NCBI GenBank assembly: GCA_017996845.1 | Contig: JAGOGF010000003.1 | Span: forward strand, 7,005 to 71,004 | DNA length: 64,000 bases | Reading direction: 5' to 3' | Source: Butyrivibrio sp. | Lineage (GTDB): Bacteria > Bacillota_A > Clostridia > Lachnospirales > Lachnospiraceae | Shown: piece after piece, positions 55,792-64,000 of the stretch | Layout: each line of letters begins with the position of its first letter | Position numbering within the stretch: the first letter of the stretch is position 1 | Notes under the pieces: model-generated | Database searches by the model: none | What the model saw: the letters and a program-made list of their open reading frames with translations, nothing else | What the model was told of the DNA's origin: nothing | Translations under genes and position numbers: made by a program

Positions 55792-58323
55792 GTGAATAAT
55801 AAACTCTATAAACTGATGAACTGGCCTGAAATAGAAGAAATCATTTATTCGGATGGAGACAATCCGCACAGAATCCTTGGCGCGCATAAGGTGGGAAATT
55901 TACTGCTGATCCAGACCTTTCAGCCGAATGCGAAGCACGTCACTGTGGTGACGGAGGAAAATGATAAAAGATATGAAATGGAGCTTGCAGACGAGGCAGG
56001 ATTTTATGCTGCTTTGGTTCCTCTTAAGGAAGGAACACGTTACCATTATGAATTAACGGATGAACGGGGAGAGAATACCGATTTGTATGACCCGTACTTT
56101 TTTGAACCATTGTTGGACCGGGAGGACTGTATCAAATTTAACAGTGGCATACATTATCACATCGATAGCAGATTGGGTGCGCACCCAATGAAAAGAGACG
56201 GGATTCGTGGTGTGAATTTTGCTGTCTGGGCACCGGAAGCCTCCAGAGTGAGCGTAGTCGGTAACTTTAATAACTGGGATGGACGAATCCACCAGATGCG
56301 CAGACTTGAACCAACCGGGATATTTGAAATATTTGTTCCCGAAGTAAATGTCGGAGATGAATATCAGTTTGAAATTCGGATTAAAAGCGGACTGGTATAC
56401 AGAAGACCTGACCCGTATATGCTGCGCTGCAGGGATACATCAGGTGAAATATCCATTGTCAGTGAGATCGGAATGATCTCATGGGAGGACGATGACTGGA
56501 TTACAGCCAGAAAGAAGTATGACAAGCAGGAATCACCGCTTTCTGTCTGTGAGATGGCGCTGGACAGTGTTGCAGAGGAGTGTGCACTTGCAGGAGAAAG
56601 TACCAATTATCGTAATCTTGCACAATATGTGCGTAAACACATGAAAGCCTGTGGGTTTAATGCGCTTGAACTGCTTCCTGTTATGGAACATACAGAACAG
56701 CACAGATACGATGTAACGGGATATTTTGCACTCAAATCCGCATATGGAACCGCACAGGATTTTATGGCATTTGTGAATGAGATGCATAAAGATGGAATCC
56801 GTGTGATTTTGGATTTCCCTATGACTTTTTTTCAAAAAACAGAAACCGGACTGGCATGTTATGATGGAAGCTGTCTCTATGAATATGCTGATCCTGTCAA
56901 AGCGATGCAGCCCGGAACAGACCGCCTGATTTTTGATTATGGCCGTAAACAGGTAACAAATTATTTATTGTCCTGTGCACTTTTCTGGATAGAAAATTTT
57001 CATATTGATGGTTTTCGTCTGACCGATATTTCGAAGGCGCTCTATCTTGATTATGACAGAAAGCCCGGTGAGTGGACTCCGAATATTTATGGCGGAAATG
57101 AGAATCTGGAAGCAGTTGATTTTGTCAAACATCTGGTATCCATGGTCAACAAAGTGGATCCCGGACTTTTGATGATCACGAAAGAAACTGCCTGCTGGCC
57201 GCAGCTGACAGACAGTCTGGAGAACGGCGGGCTGGGATTTGACTACAAATGGAATAATGGCTGGACACATGATTATCTGGGATATATACAGAATGACCCG
57301 ATCTACCGTTCTGCACACCATAATGAATTGACGTTCAGTATCATCTACTGTTATACCGAAAGATTCATTCTGACTTTTTCACATGAAGATATTGGTGGAT
57401 ACAGTGCGCTCAAATCCATGATGCCGGGAGATGAAGAGCAGCGTGAAGCAGGGGTCCGTATGTCTTTTGCATATCTGATGACGCATCCGGGCAAGAAAAT
57501 GATTTATCATGGAAAAGAAAGACTCTCAGAAAAAGAAAATCTGCAGATACAGCATTTCATCAGTGACCTGAACAAAATGTATTTTGAACATCCTGCACTG
57601 TATGAATATGATCATTCAGAGGAAGGCTTTGAATGGATCAACTGCATGGCAGCAGAACTTTGTATGCTTTCCTTCATCCGAAGAGGGAAAAAGGATGATG
57701 ATGTATTACTGGTTGTCATGAATATGGCGGGGATTGACAGGGAATTTACCATCGGCGTTCCAAGTGACGGAAGATATCAGGAAATACTTTGCACAGATGA
57801 TGTCTCTTATGGTGGAAGCGGTATGGTGAATGAAAGCAAAATCGAACCAGTCAGAAAAGCGTGTGACGGAAGGCAGTATGCAATCAACATCCACATGGCT
57901 CCGCTTTCACTCAGCGTCTTCTCTTATACGGCATTTACAGAGCAGGAGAAACAGATCAGACGCATCAGAGAAGAAGCACAAATGCAGATGGAACAGGAAC
58001 GGGAGACCAGAAAGCAGGTACTGATCACGCAGAAACAGCAGGAGGAAGAGAAACTTCTGAATGCACTGAAAAAGAAATATGAAGAAGAGCTTGCGCAACA
58101 GGAAAAAGCAATTCAGGATAAATACGTAAAGATCGAAGAGGAACAGATCTACAGTATTGTTACTGAAATGCAGCAGAACAGTGAAAACGGAAAGAAAGCA
58201 GTTTCCGGAAATCACAGCACTGATAAAAAAGCGCAGAAGCCAGGAACAGCAGGGAAAAAGACGACTGAAAAAAGCAACAATAGCAAAAAAGCAACAGAAA
58301 AAAAGAATACAAAAGAAACGTGA
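55792..58323 (+). CDS. Degenerate GlgB-like (branching enzyme) protein with coiled-coil tail
   Basis: An 843-residue homologue of 1,4-alpha-glucan branching enzyme (usual length about 630). An N-terminal module (about 25-110) and a CBM48 carrying VVGNFNNWDGR (about 165) precede a GH13 barrel (about 245-640). Conserved non-catalytic segments GGLGFDYKWNNGW and HPGKKMIYHGKE fix the alignment. The catalytic residues are changed. Motif I DWVPxHF reads DFPMTFF (341-347). The nucleophile Asp in FRVDA is Thr411 (FRLTD). The acid/base Glu of MIAEDST is Lys464 (MITKET). SHDE is SHED (531-534). Glucan transfer is thus unlikely, while carbohydrate binding may remain. Residues about 720-800 form a charged coiled coil, then a Lys/Thr/Ser-rich tail. 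The GTG start has AAGGAG 7 nt upstream. Confidence 0.82.
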   Translation: MNNKLYKLMNWPEIEEIIYSDGDNPHRILGAHKVGNLLLIQTFQPNAKHVTVVTEENDKRYEMELADEAGFYAALVPLKEGTRYHYELTDERGENTDLYDPYFFEPLLDREDCIKFNSGIHYHIDSRLGAHPMKRDGIRGVNFAVWAPEASRVSVVGNFNNWDGRIHQMRRLEPTGIFEIFVPEVNVGDEYQFEIRIKSGLVYRRPDPYMLRCRDTSGEISIVSEIGMISWEDDDWITARKKYDKQESPLSVCEMALDSVAEECALAGESTNYRNLAQYVRKHMKACGFNALELLPVMEHTEQHRYDVTGYFALKSAYGTAQDFMAFVNEMHKDGIRVILDFPMTFFQKTETGLACYDGSCLYEYADPVKAMQPGTDRLIFDYGRKQVTNYLLSCALFWIENFHIDGFRLTDISKALYLDYDRKPGEWTPNIYGGNENLEAVDFVKHLVSMVNKVDPGLLMITKETACWPQLTDSLENGGLGFDYKWNNGWTHDYLGYIQNDPIYRSAHHNELTFSIIYCYTERFILTFSHEDIGGYSALKSMMPGDEEQREAGVRMSFAYLMTHPGKKMIYHGKERLSEKENLQIQHFISDLNKMYFEHPALYEYDHSEEGFEWINCMAAELCMLSFIRRGKKDDDVLLVVMNMAGIDREFTIGVPSDGRYQEILCTDDVSYGGSGMVNESKIEPVRKACDGRQYAINIHMAPLSLSVFSYTAFTEQEKQIRRIREEAQMQMEQERETRKQVLITQKQQEEEKLLNALKKKYEEELAQQEKAIQDKYVKIEEEQIYSIVTEMQQNSENGKKAVSGNHSTDKKAQKPGTAGKKTTEKSNNSKKATEKKNTKET

Positions 58324-58362
58324 TCAGCATATAAAAGCTGATATACGCATATGAGGATCAGA

Positions 58363-59313
58363 ATGTATATATTTGATACGGCAGTACTGCTGAATGCAGG
58401 TGCAGCCAGCAGTACACTGGAAGCAGAAACACAGAAGACAATTGATACCATATCGGAGGTAACCGGCCAGAATGTTGATCCGGGTGCTCTGAAACAGTTT
58501 ATGAATGATCTGCCGGATAAAGCGACACAGCTTGGAATCAAGGTTGTGATCGCGGTAATTGTGATACTGGTTTCGCTTCAGATTATTCGCTTTTTGACGA
58601 AAGTCATGCGCAAATCCATGGAGAGAACAAAAGCAGATGAGAGCAGTATTCATTTCATCTGTTCTTTTGTAAAGATTGTACTGGAAATTTTGCTCGCATT
58701 TGGTGTTGCCGCGGCTTTTGGAATGGATACGGCAAGTATTGTGGCGCTGCTTGGTTCTGCCGGTGTAGCCATCGGACTTGCCGTACAGGGGAGTCTGTCC
58801 AACCTGGCAGGCGGTATCATGATCCTGCTGCTCAAACCGTTTCGCCTTGGTGATTACATCATAGAAGACTGCAAAGGACATGAAGGAACGGTAAAAGAAA
58901 TTTCACTGTTCAATACCAAACTGATTACACCGGATAATAAAATAATCGTTCTTCCAAATGGGACGCTTGCCAATACTTCATTGACCAATGCTACCGGAAA
59001 TGATACCCGTATGGTCGAAATAAAGGTTGCAGCTGCCTATGATACAGATATCCGTATTGCCAGAAAGGTTTTGCATAAGGCAATGGAGGAATGTAAGTGG
59101 ACACTTGCTGATCAGGAAAGAGTTGTCTATGTAGATGAACTGGGAGATAACGGTATCACACTTGGCGTTCGCTGCTGGGTAAAGGCGGAACATTTTCTGG
59201 AAACCAAATGGGAACTGAATGAAAAGATCAAGAATGCATTTGATGAAGCACATATTTCGATTCCATTTCCGCAACTTGATGTTCATATGAAGCAGGAGAA
59301 CAGATCTGTCTGA
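58363..59313 (+). CDS. Small-conductance mechanosensitive channel (MscS family)
   Basis: Tension-gated channel that releases solutes on osmotic downshock. The 316-residue protein has an N-terminal region and three membrane spans (about 60-150). The pore helix and its following segment read VALLGSAGVAIGLAVQGSLS then NLAGGIMILLLKPFRLGDYI. The cytoplasmic beta and alpha/beta cage domains follow (about 165-310). ATG 58363 has GAGG 6 nt upstream and is preferred over ATG 58351. It lies 39 bp after the GlgB-like gene. Confidence 0.88.
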   Translation: MYIFDTAVLLNAGAASSTLEAETQKTIDTISEVTGQNVDPGALKQFMNDLPDKATQLGIKVVIAVIVILVSLQIIRFLTKVMRKSMERTKADESSIHFICSFVKIVLEILLAFGVAAAFGMDTASIVALLGSAGVAIGLAVQGSLSNLAGGIMILLLKPFRLGDYIIEDCKGHEGTVKEISLFNTKLITPDNKIIVLPNGTLANTSLTNATGNDTRMVEIKVAAAYDTDIRIARKVLHKAMEECKWTLADQERVVYVDELGDNGITLGVRCWVKAEHFLETKWELNEKIKNAFDEAHISIPFPQLDVHMKQENRSV

Positions 59314-59338
59314 TTTGTGTACTTTTTTATTTTTTCTC

Positions 59339-59367
59339 TTGCCAAACATGACGTTGACAGTTATAAT
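59339..59367 (+). promoter_or_regulatory. tRNA-Thr promoter
   Basis: TTGCCA (59339-59344) and a perfect TATAAT (59362-59367) spaced exactly 17 bp, 33 bp before the mature tRNA 5' end. Confidence 0.75.
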
Positions 59368-59399
59368 TGTCTTTGTTCCTGCGAAAAAGCAGGACAAGT

Positions 59400-59472
<73 letters not shown>

Positions 59473-59478
59473 CTATAT

Positions 59479-59518
59479 AGCCACAAACCTTATGTGAAAT
59501 GAGGTTTGTGGCTTTTTT
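59479..59518 (+). terminator. Terminator of the tRNA-Thr gene
   Basis: A perfect 12-bp stem AGCCACAAACCT / AGGTTTGTGGCT with an 11-nt loop and a run of six T's. Confidence 0.92.
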
Positions 59519-59604
59519 CTTATAAATGAGCGAAATAGCTTGAAAATGATTTCGTTTGTGTTAAACTGATCAAAAGGTTAAATGCAGAGAAAAGAAATAG
59601 TATA

Positions 59605-59851
59605 TGACAGGTGGATTTCAGAGAGAGAATGACTGGTGTGAATTCTTATGAAGCCTGCATGGAAGGCGTCTTTGAGCAGCGGGGTGAACAATAGTAGCTA
59701 CCGACGGAATATTCCAACGTTATATGGAATGAGATATAGGGTTCTGTGAATCCATGTATCTTTCAGAGTGCAGACCTGGTCTGTAATTAGGTGGAACCGC
59801 GGTATATTCGTCCTAAGCATATGTTTTTTACATGTGCTTGGGACTTTTTTT
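59605..59851 (+). promoter_or_regulatory. Glycine T-box riboswitch upstream of glyS
   Basis: The antiterminator T-box AGGTGGAACCGCGG is at 59789-59802. It is followed by a terminator stem GTCCTAAGCATATG / CATGTGCTTGGGAC (59810-59823, 59831-59844) and a T-run. A CAGACC/GGTCTG stem III precedes it. The stretch GGAAGGCGTCTTTGAGCAG (from 59661) resembles the Stem I 3' strand of glyQS T-boxes, which places the specifier GGC at 59665-59667, reading glycine. Uncharged tRNA-Gly would favour antitermination and glyS expression. The 5' boundary is approximate. Confidence 0.88.
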
Positions 59852-59885
59852 ATACCCAATTATAAAAGCGCAGGAGGAAAAGAAG

Positions 59886-61259
59886 ATGGCAGAAAAAAGA
59901 AGTTTTACAATGGATGAGCTGGCCTCATATTGTAATCAATACGGATTTATATTTCAGGGCAGTGAAATATATGGAGGGCTTGCAAATACCTGGGATTATG
60001 GCCCGCTTGGAACAAGACTCAAGAATAATATCAAGGATGCCTGGCGCTACTTCTTTATACAGAAAAGAGAAAACAGTTATGAGATAGATGCCGACATTCT
60101 CATGAATCCTGCCGTATGGGAGGCAAGCGGTCACCTTGCAGGATTTACGGATCCCTTATTGGATTGCAGGGAATGCAAGACCAGATATCGCGCAGATAAT
60201 CTGATTCAGTCTTTTGAGGCTTCTGCGGATGTGGACAGGATGACGCAGGAAGAAATGATGACATATATTAATGAACATGAAATAAAGTGTCCGGTATGCG
60301 GAAAAAAGAATTTCACAGATATCCGCCAGTTTAACCTGATGTTTGCAACGCAAAGAGGTGTAACACAAAATAACAGCAATACGATCTATCTGCGTCCGGA
60401 AAATGCACAGGGTGAATATGTCAACTATCTGAATGTCATGCGTACGACAAGAACCAAACTTCCATTCAGCATCGGGCAGATCGGAAAAGCGTTCCGAAAT
60501 GAGATAACACCCGGAAATTTCACGTTCCGTACGATAGAATTTGAACAGATGGAATATCAGACTTTCTGTAAAAAAGGAACGGACAGTGAAACCTATCAGT
60601 TTTTCAAAAAATATGGAATGGAATTTTTTGATTTTATTGGATTATCAGCTGATAAACTGCGCTTCCATGATCATGAGAAACTGGCTCACTATGCAAAAGA
60701 GGCCTGTGACATTGAATATCTGTTCCCGTTTGGCTGGGGTGAAATCAATGGTACACATAACAGAACGGACTTTGACTTATCCAGACATGAAGAATATGCA
60801 GGAAAATCCATGGCATACATGGATGAGGAAACAAAAGAAAAGTATATTCCGTTTATCATTGAATCGACCTATGGACTGGATCGAATCGTCCTCTCACTTT
60901 TATTTGAAAATCTGCATGAGGAATGTATTGCAGAGAATGACTCCAGAGTGGTACTGAATATAAAGGCGTCGCTTGCACCTGTTAAGATCAGCGTTTTACC
61001 ACTGATCAAAAAAAGACATGGTGAAAAGGCACAGGAAGTATACCGGACTTTAAAAGAATGGTGGATGGTCTCTTATGACGAAACCGGAAGTATCGGAAAG
61101 CGTTATCGCAGAGGCGATGCGATCGGAATACCATATGCAATTACGATCGATGATGATACAATGGAAAGAAATATTTTAACCGTTCGAAACAGGGATACCA
61201 TGCAGCAGGATAAGATTTCTCTCTGTGAGCTGCAGGATTATCTGTCAGAGAGGCTGTGA
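59886..61259 (+). CDS. glyS: Glycine-tRNA ligase (dimeric class II type)
   Basis: Charges tRNA-Gly with glycine. The 457-residue protein is of the single-chain alpha2 type (Bacillus/eukaryote-like), not the alpha2beta2 GlyQ/GlyS enzyme of E. coli. EIYGGLANTWDYGPLG is the N-terminal signature, FRNEITPGNFTFRTIEFEQM is class II motif 2, and the ESTYGLDRIVLSLL motif 3 is near residue 340. An anticodon-binding domain ends the protein (VSYDETGSIGKRYRR). The ATG at 59886 has GGAGG about 9 nt upstream; an earlier start at 59832 falls in the T-box terminator and is rejected. Confidence 0.95.
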   Translation: MAEKRSFTMDELASYCNQYGFIFQGSEIYGGLANTWDYGPLGTRLKNNIKDAWRYFFIQKRENSYEIDADILMNPAVWEASGHLAGFTDPLLDCRECKTRYRADNLIQSFEASADVDRMTQEEMMTYINEHEIKCPVCGKKNFTDIRQFNLMFATQRGVTQNNSNTIYLRPENAQGEYVNYLNVMRTTRTKLPFSIGQIGKAFRNEITPGNFTFRTIEFEQMEYQTFCKKGTDSETYQFFKKYGMEFFDFIGLSADKLRFHDHEKLAHYAKEACDIEYLFPFGWGEINGTHNRTDFDLSRHEEYAGKSMAYMDEETKEKYIPFIIESTYGLDRIVLSLLFENLHEECIAENDSRVVLNIKASLAPVKISVLPLIKKRHGEKAQEVYRTLKEWWMVSYDETGSIGKRYRRGDAIGIPYAITIDDDTMERNILTVRNRDTMQQDKISLCELQDYLSERL

Positions 61260-61299
61260 TGCATATGTTTCAATTTGAGAGTATTTTTTGATTTACAGG

Positions 61300-61328
61300 T
61301 TGTATTTACACTTCTCATGTGATAATCT
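61300..61328 (+). promoter_or_regulatory. Possible argH promoter
   Basis: TTGTAT (61300-61305) and TAATCT (61323-61328) with 17-bp spacing, about 70 bp upstream of argH. Both hexamers deviate from consensus. No ARG-box dyad was recognised. Confidence 0.35.
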
Positions 61329-61396
61329 CTTAATAACTTTTGCACTTTAACACGAAGACGTGCAGAAGCAGGAACAGAGAGCAGAAAGGATACGAT

Positions 61397-62791
61397 ATGG
61401 CGCAGTTATGGGGCGGACGTTTTACCAAGCAGATTGATGAACTGGCATGGAATTTCAATGCATCGATCTCTTTTGACAAACGACTGATGGATCAGGATAT
61501 AGAAGGAAGCATCGCACATGTGACCATGCTGGCAAAGCAGGGGATCATCACAGATGATGAGAAAAAAAGTATTATAGATGGACTTGGCGCCATTAAAAAG
61601 GATGTAGAAAGCGGTGATCTGCAGATTACAGGTGAATATGAGGATATTCACAGCTTCCTGGAATCCAATCTGATCAAACGGATCGGCGATGCCGGCAAGA
61701 AAATGCATACAGGAAGATCCAGAAATGACCAGGTGGCACTGGATATGCGTCTTTATACAAGATTACAGGTACTGGAAACAGCAGACCGGTTATATGAGAT
61801 GCTCGAAACACTGCAGCAGATCATGCAGGACAATCTGCATACGTATATGCCGGGTTTCACACATTTACAGAAGGCACAGCCGGTAACGCTTGCCCATCAT
61901 ATGGGTGCCTATTTTGAAATGTTCCGGCGTGACAGCCTTAGAATGCAGGATATTCATACGAGAATGAATTATTGCCCGCTTGGGGCAGGCGCACTTGCAG
62001 GAACGACTTATCCGCTTGACCGGGAATATACGGCGCAGCTTCTTGGATTTGAGGGACCGACCCTGAACAGTATGGATTCGGTATCAGACAGAGATTATTT
62101 AATCGAATTTCTGGCAGCGCTTGCAACAATCATGATGCATCTGTCCAGATTCAGTGAAGAGATTATCATCTGGAATTCCAATGAATACCGTTTCGTGGAA
62201 ATCGATGATGCCTATTCAACCGGCAGCAGTATCATGCCGCAGAAGAAGAATCCCGATATCGCAGAACTGGTACGTGGCAAGACAGGGCGTGTATACGGCG
62301 ATCTGATGTCACTTCTGACCACGATGAAGGGAATTCCGCTTGCTTATGATAAGGATATGCAGGAAGACAAGGAAGCGGCATTTGATGCAATCGATACAGT
62401 GCAGCATTGTCTGACACTTTTTACAGATATGATCCGTACCATGAAATTCAATCAGGATATTATGGAAAAGAGCGCAATGCGCGGCTTTACCAATGCAACA
62501 GATGCAGCAGACTATCTGGTCGTAAAGGGTGTTCCGTTTCGGGATGCACATGCTGTAATCGGACGAATCGTTCTGTTTTGTATTGAAAAGGGCTGCAGCA
62601 TAGATGAACTGAACCTGGATCAGCTCCGCGAATTTGCACCGCAGTTTGGCGAAGATGTATATGAGGCGATCAGTCTCAAGACATGTGTGGAGAAGAGACT
62701 GACAACCGGAGCACCGGGACCGGATGCAATGGAAATGGTACTGGCATATAATGATACATTTTTGAAAAAATTCTGGACAAAAAACAGTTGA
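61397..62791 (+). CDS. argH: Argininosuccinate lyase
   Basis: Last step of arginine synthesis: argininosuccinate to arginine and fumarate. In the 464-residue protein, the N-terminal AQLWGGRFTK, the HTGRSRNDQVALDMRLY segment, and the fumarase/lyase-superfamily signature GSSIMPQKKNPD (about residue 280, with the catalytic Ser loop) are all present. AAAGGA precedes the ATG at 61397; a reading from 61340 adds 19 unconserved residues. argG is not adjacent in the window. Confidence 0.95.
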   Translation: MAQLWGGRFTKQIDELAWNFNASISFDKRLMDQDIEGSIAHVTMLAKQGIITDDEKKSIIDGLGAIKKDVESGDLQITGEYEDIHSFLESNLIKRIGDAGKKMHTGRSRNDQVALDMRLYTRLQVLETADRLYEMLETLQQIMQDNLHTYMPGFTHLQKAQPVTLAHHMGAYFEMFRRDSLRMQDIHTRMNYCPLGAGALAGTTYPLDREYTAQLLGFEGPTLNSMDSVSDRDYLIEFLAALATIMMHLSRFSEEIIIWNSNEYRFVEIDDAYSTGSSIMPQKKNPDIAELVRGKTGRVYGDLMSLLTTMKGIPLAYDKDMQEDKEAAFDAIDTVQHCLTLFTDMIRTMKFNQDIMEKSAMRGFTNATDAADYLVVKGVPFRDAHAVIGRIVLFCIEKGCSIDELNLDQLREFAPQFGEDVYEAISLKTCVEKRLTTGAPGPDAMEMVLAYNDTFLKKFWTKNS

Positions 62792-62868
62792 AAAAAAGTT
62801 CAAAATATGTAAGCTATGATTAACAGAAAAATAGAACAGATAGCCAAGTAAGAGGAGGAAGTGAAAAA

Positions 62869-63954
62869 ATGAGTGAAAAATTAAAAGTTGCAGTCCTTGG
62901 CGGAACAGGAATGGTAGGACAGAGATTCATTTCCATTCTGAACAATCATCCATGGTTTGAGGTTACCACCATTGCAGCAAGCCCGCGTTCAGCAGGTCAG
63001 ACTTATGAAGAATCTGTCGGAAACAGATGGAAGATGGATGAACCGATTCCGGATGCAATTAAGAATATCGTAATCAGGGATGTTGAGGATGTTAAAAATG
63101 TTTCTGCAGACGTAGATTTTGTGCTGTCAGCAGTTAACATGTCCAAAGATGAAATCAAGCATATTGAGGAAGAATATGCTAAAACAGAAACCCCTGTTGT
63201 TTCCAATAACAGTGCGCACAGATGGACGCCCGATGTTCCGATGATCATCCCGGAGATCAATCCCGAGCATGCCGAAGTAATCGCATATCAGAGAAAGAGA
63301 CTGGGCACACAGAAAGGCTTTATTGCAGTGAAACCTAACTGCTCCATTCAGAGCTATACGCCGGCGCTTACAGCATGGAAAGAGTTCGAACCTTATGAAG
63401 TGGTTGCAACGACTTATCAGGCAATTTCAGGTGCAGGCAAGAACTTTACCGAGTGGCCTGAAATGGTTGGCAATGTTATTCCCTATATTGCAGGGGAAGA
63501 AGAAAAGAGTGAAAAGGAACCGCTTCGCATCTGGGGACATATTGAAAACGGAGCAATTGTTCCGGCGGTCAGCCCTGTGATCACCTGTCAGTGTATCCGC
63601 ATTCCGGTTCTGTACGGTCATACTGCTGCTGCCTTTGTAAAGTTTCGTAAGAAGGCGACCAAAGAGCAGCTGATCGAAAGACTGGTAAACTTCAGCGGAG
63701 AACCGCAGAAACTGAATCTTCCGAGCGCACCAAAGCAGTTCATTCAGTATATGGAAGAAGACAACAGACCGCAGGTAACAATGGATGTCAATTATGAAGG
63801 CGGAATGGGTGTCAGTATTGGCAGACTTCGTGAAGACAGCATCTATGACTGGAAGTTTGTGGGCCTTTCCCACAATACACTGCGCGGCGCAGCAGGCGGT
63901 GCAGTAGAGTGCGCAGAGCTTTTGAAAGCCAAAGGCTATATTACAGCGAAATAA
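62869..63954 (+). CDS. asd: Aspartate-semialdehyde dehydrogenase (archaeal/fungal-type branch)
   Basis: NADPH-dependent reduction of aspartyl phosphate, the branch point to lysine, threonine and methionine. The 361-residue protein has the NADP loop VLGGTGMVGQRF, NNSAHRWTPDVPMIIPEIN and the catalytic Cys in VKPNCSIQSY (about residue 160). The catalytic His is in CIRIPVLYGHTAAAFV. The sequence style (VSNNSAHR, PNCSIQ) matches the branch found in archaea, fungi and many Clostridia, not the E. coli type. AGAGGAGG precedes the ATG. No lysine riboswitch is present in the short upstream gap. Confidence 0.93.
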   Translation: MSEKLKVAVLGGTGMVGQRFISILNNHPWFEVTTIAASPRSAGQTYEESVGNRWKMDEPIPDAIKNIVIRDVEDVKNVSADVDFVLSAVNMSKDEIKHIEEEYAKTETPVVSNNSAHRWTPDVPMIIPEINPEHAEVIAYQRKRLGTQKGFIAVKPNCSIQSYTPALTAWKEFEPYEVVATTYQAISGAGKNFTEWPEMVGNVIPYIAGEEEKSEKEPLRIWGHIENGAIVPAVSPVITCQCIRIPVLYGHTAAAFVKFRKKATKEQLIERLVNFSGEPQKLNLPSAPKQFIQYMEEDNRPQVTMDVNYEGGMGVSIGRLREDSIYDWKFVGLSHNTLRGAAGGAVECAELLKAKGYITAK

Positions 63955-64000
63955 AAAAGATAATCAGGGAGCAACAGTACCATTGTCTGCAGTCTTGGTA

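Noticed and set aside
62792..62868. Lysine riboswitch before asd
   Set aside because: The gap is only 77 bp, too short for the lysine element, and has no matching motif or terminator.

Overview
The window is a chromosomal segment of a low-to-mid GC Gram-positive anaerobe, most likely a Lachnospiraceae-type Clostridium. This rests on the gene set: formate-tetrahydrofolate ligase with FolD, an NfnAB-type transhydrogenase pair, a DHH pyrophosphatase, paired YhgE/Pip membrane proteins, a dimeric-type GlyS behind a T-box, and strong AGGAGG-type ribosome binding sites. Almost all of it is housekeeping metabolism. There is no phage, integrase, insertion sequence, CRISPR array or rRNA. Only one flagellar gene (flgE) is present, so the organism or its recent ancestor was motile.

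Layout. 1-6.5 kb: end of a family II pyrophosphatase, tcdA, and two YhgE/Pip paralogues flanking a small membrane protein. 6.5-9.5 kb: flgE behind a sigma-D-like promoter and a GGA-rich leader, proB, and a convergent small unknown gene. 9.6-16.6 kb: ftsK/spoIIIE, fhs, folD and a zinc-ribbon/TPR membrane protein. 16.7-19.1 kb: nfnA-nfnB. 19.2-29.1 kb: a long co-directional block with a MORN-like protein, rlmH, phoH, a degenerate pgpH-like gene, ybeY, a SpoVB-like flippase, two flavoproteins and 5-formyl-THF cyclo-ligase. 29.2-32.3 kb: a lipoprotein, proA and a tandem class II aldolase protein. 32.3-36.7 kb, minus strand: a polyamine ABC transporter (potABCD) led by its XRE-cupin regulator, with a consensus promoter and a likely operator. 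36.9-42.3 kb: a lactonase, aroC (minus strand, with a large nested palindrome in its leader), a VanY carboxypeptidase, tgt and yajC. 42.5-51.4 kb: leuB, ilvD and ilvB interleaved with three envelope genes (a GT-C glycosyltransferase, an L,D-transpeptidase and a GT2-GtrA fusion). 51.5-52.0 kb: a gene-free, extremely AT- and purine-rich tract. 52.1-55.7 kb: serC, serA and a DUF1015 gene. 55.8-59.3 kb: a degenerate branching-enzyme homologue with a coiled-coil tail, and an MscS channel. 59.4-64 kb: tRNA-Thr, a glycine T-box with glyS, argH and asd.

The most interesting signals are two apparent pseudoenzymes that keep their fold but have lost their catalytic residues. One is the PgpH-like protein in the conserved phoH-ybeY slot; the other is a GlgB homologue altered at all four GH13 motifs and extended by a charged coiled coil. 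Others are the four-stem palindrome upstream of aroC, the DUF1015 gene carrying a SerK/ParB-like DGHHR motif beside serC-serA where serB is absent, and a SerA lacking the usual catalytic Glu. All family assignments come from reading motifs; no database search was run.
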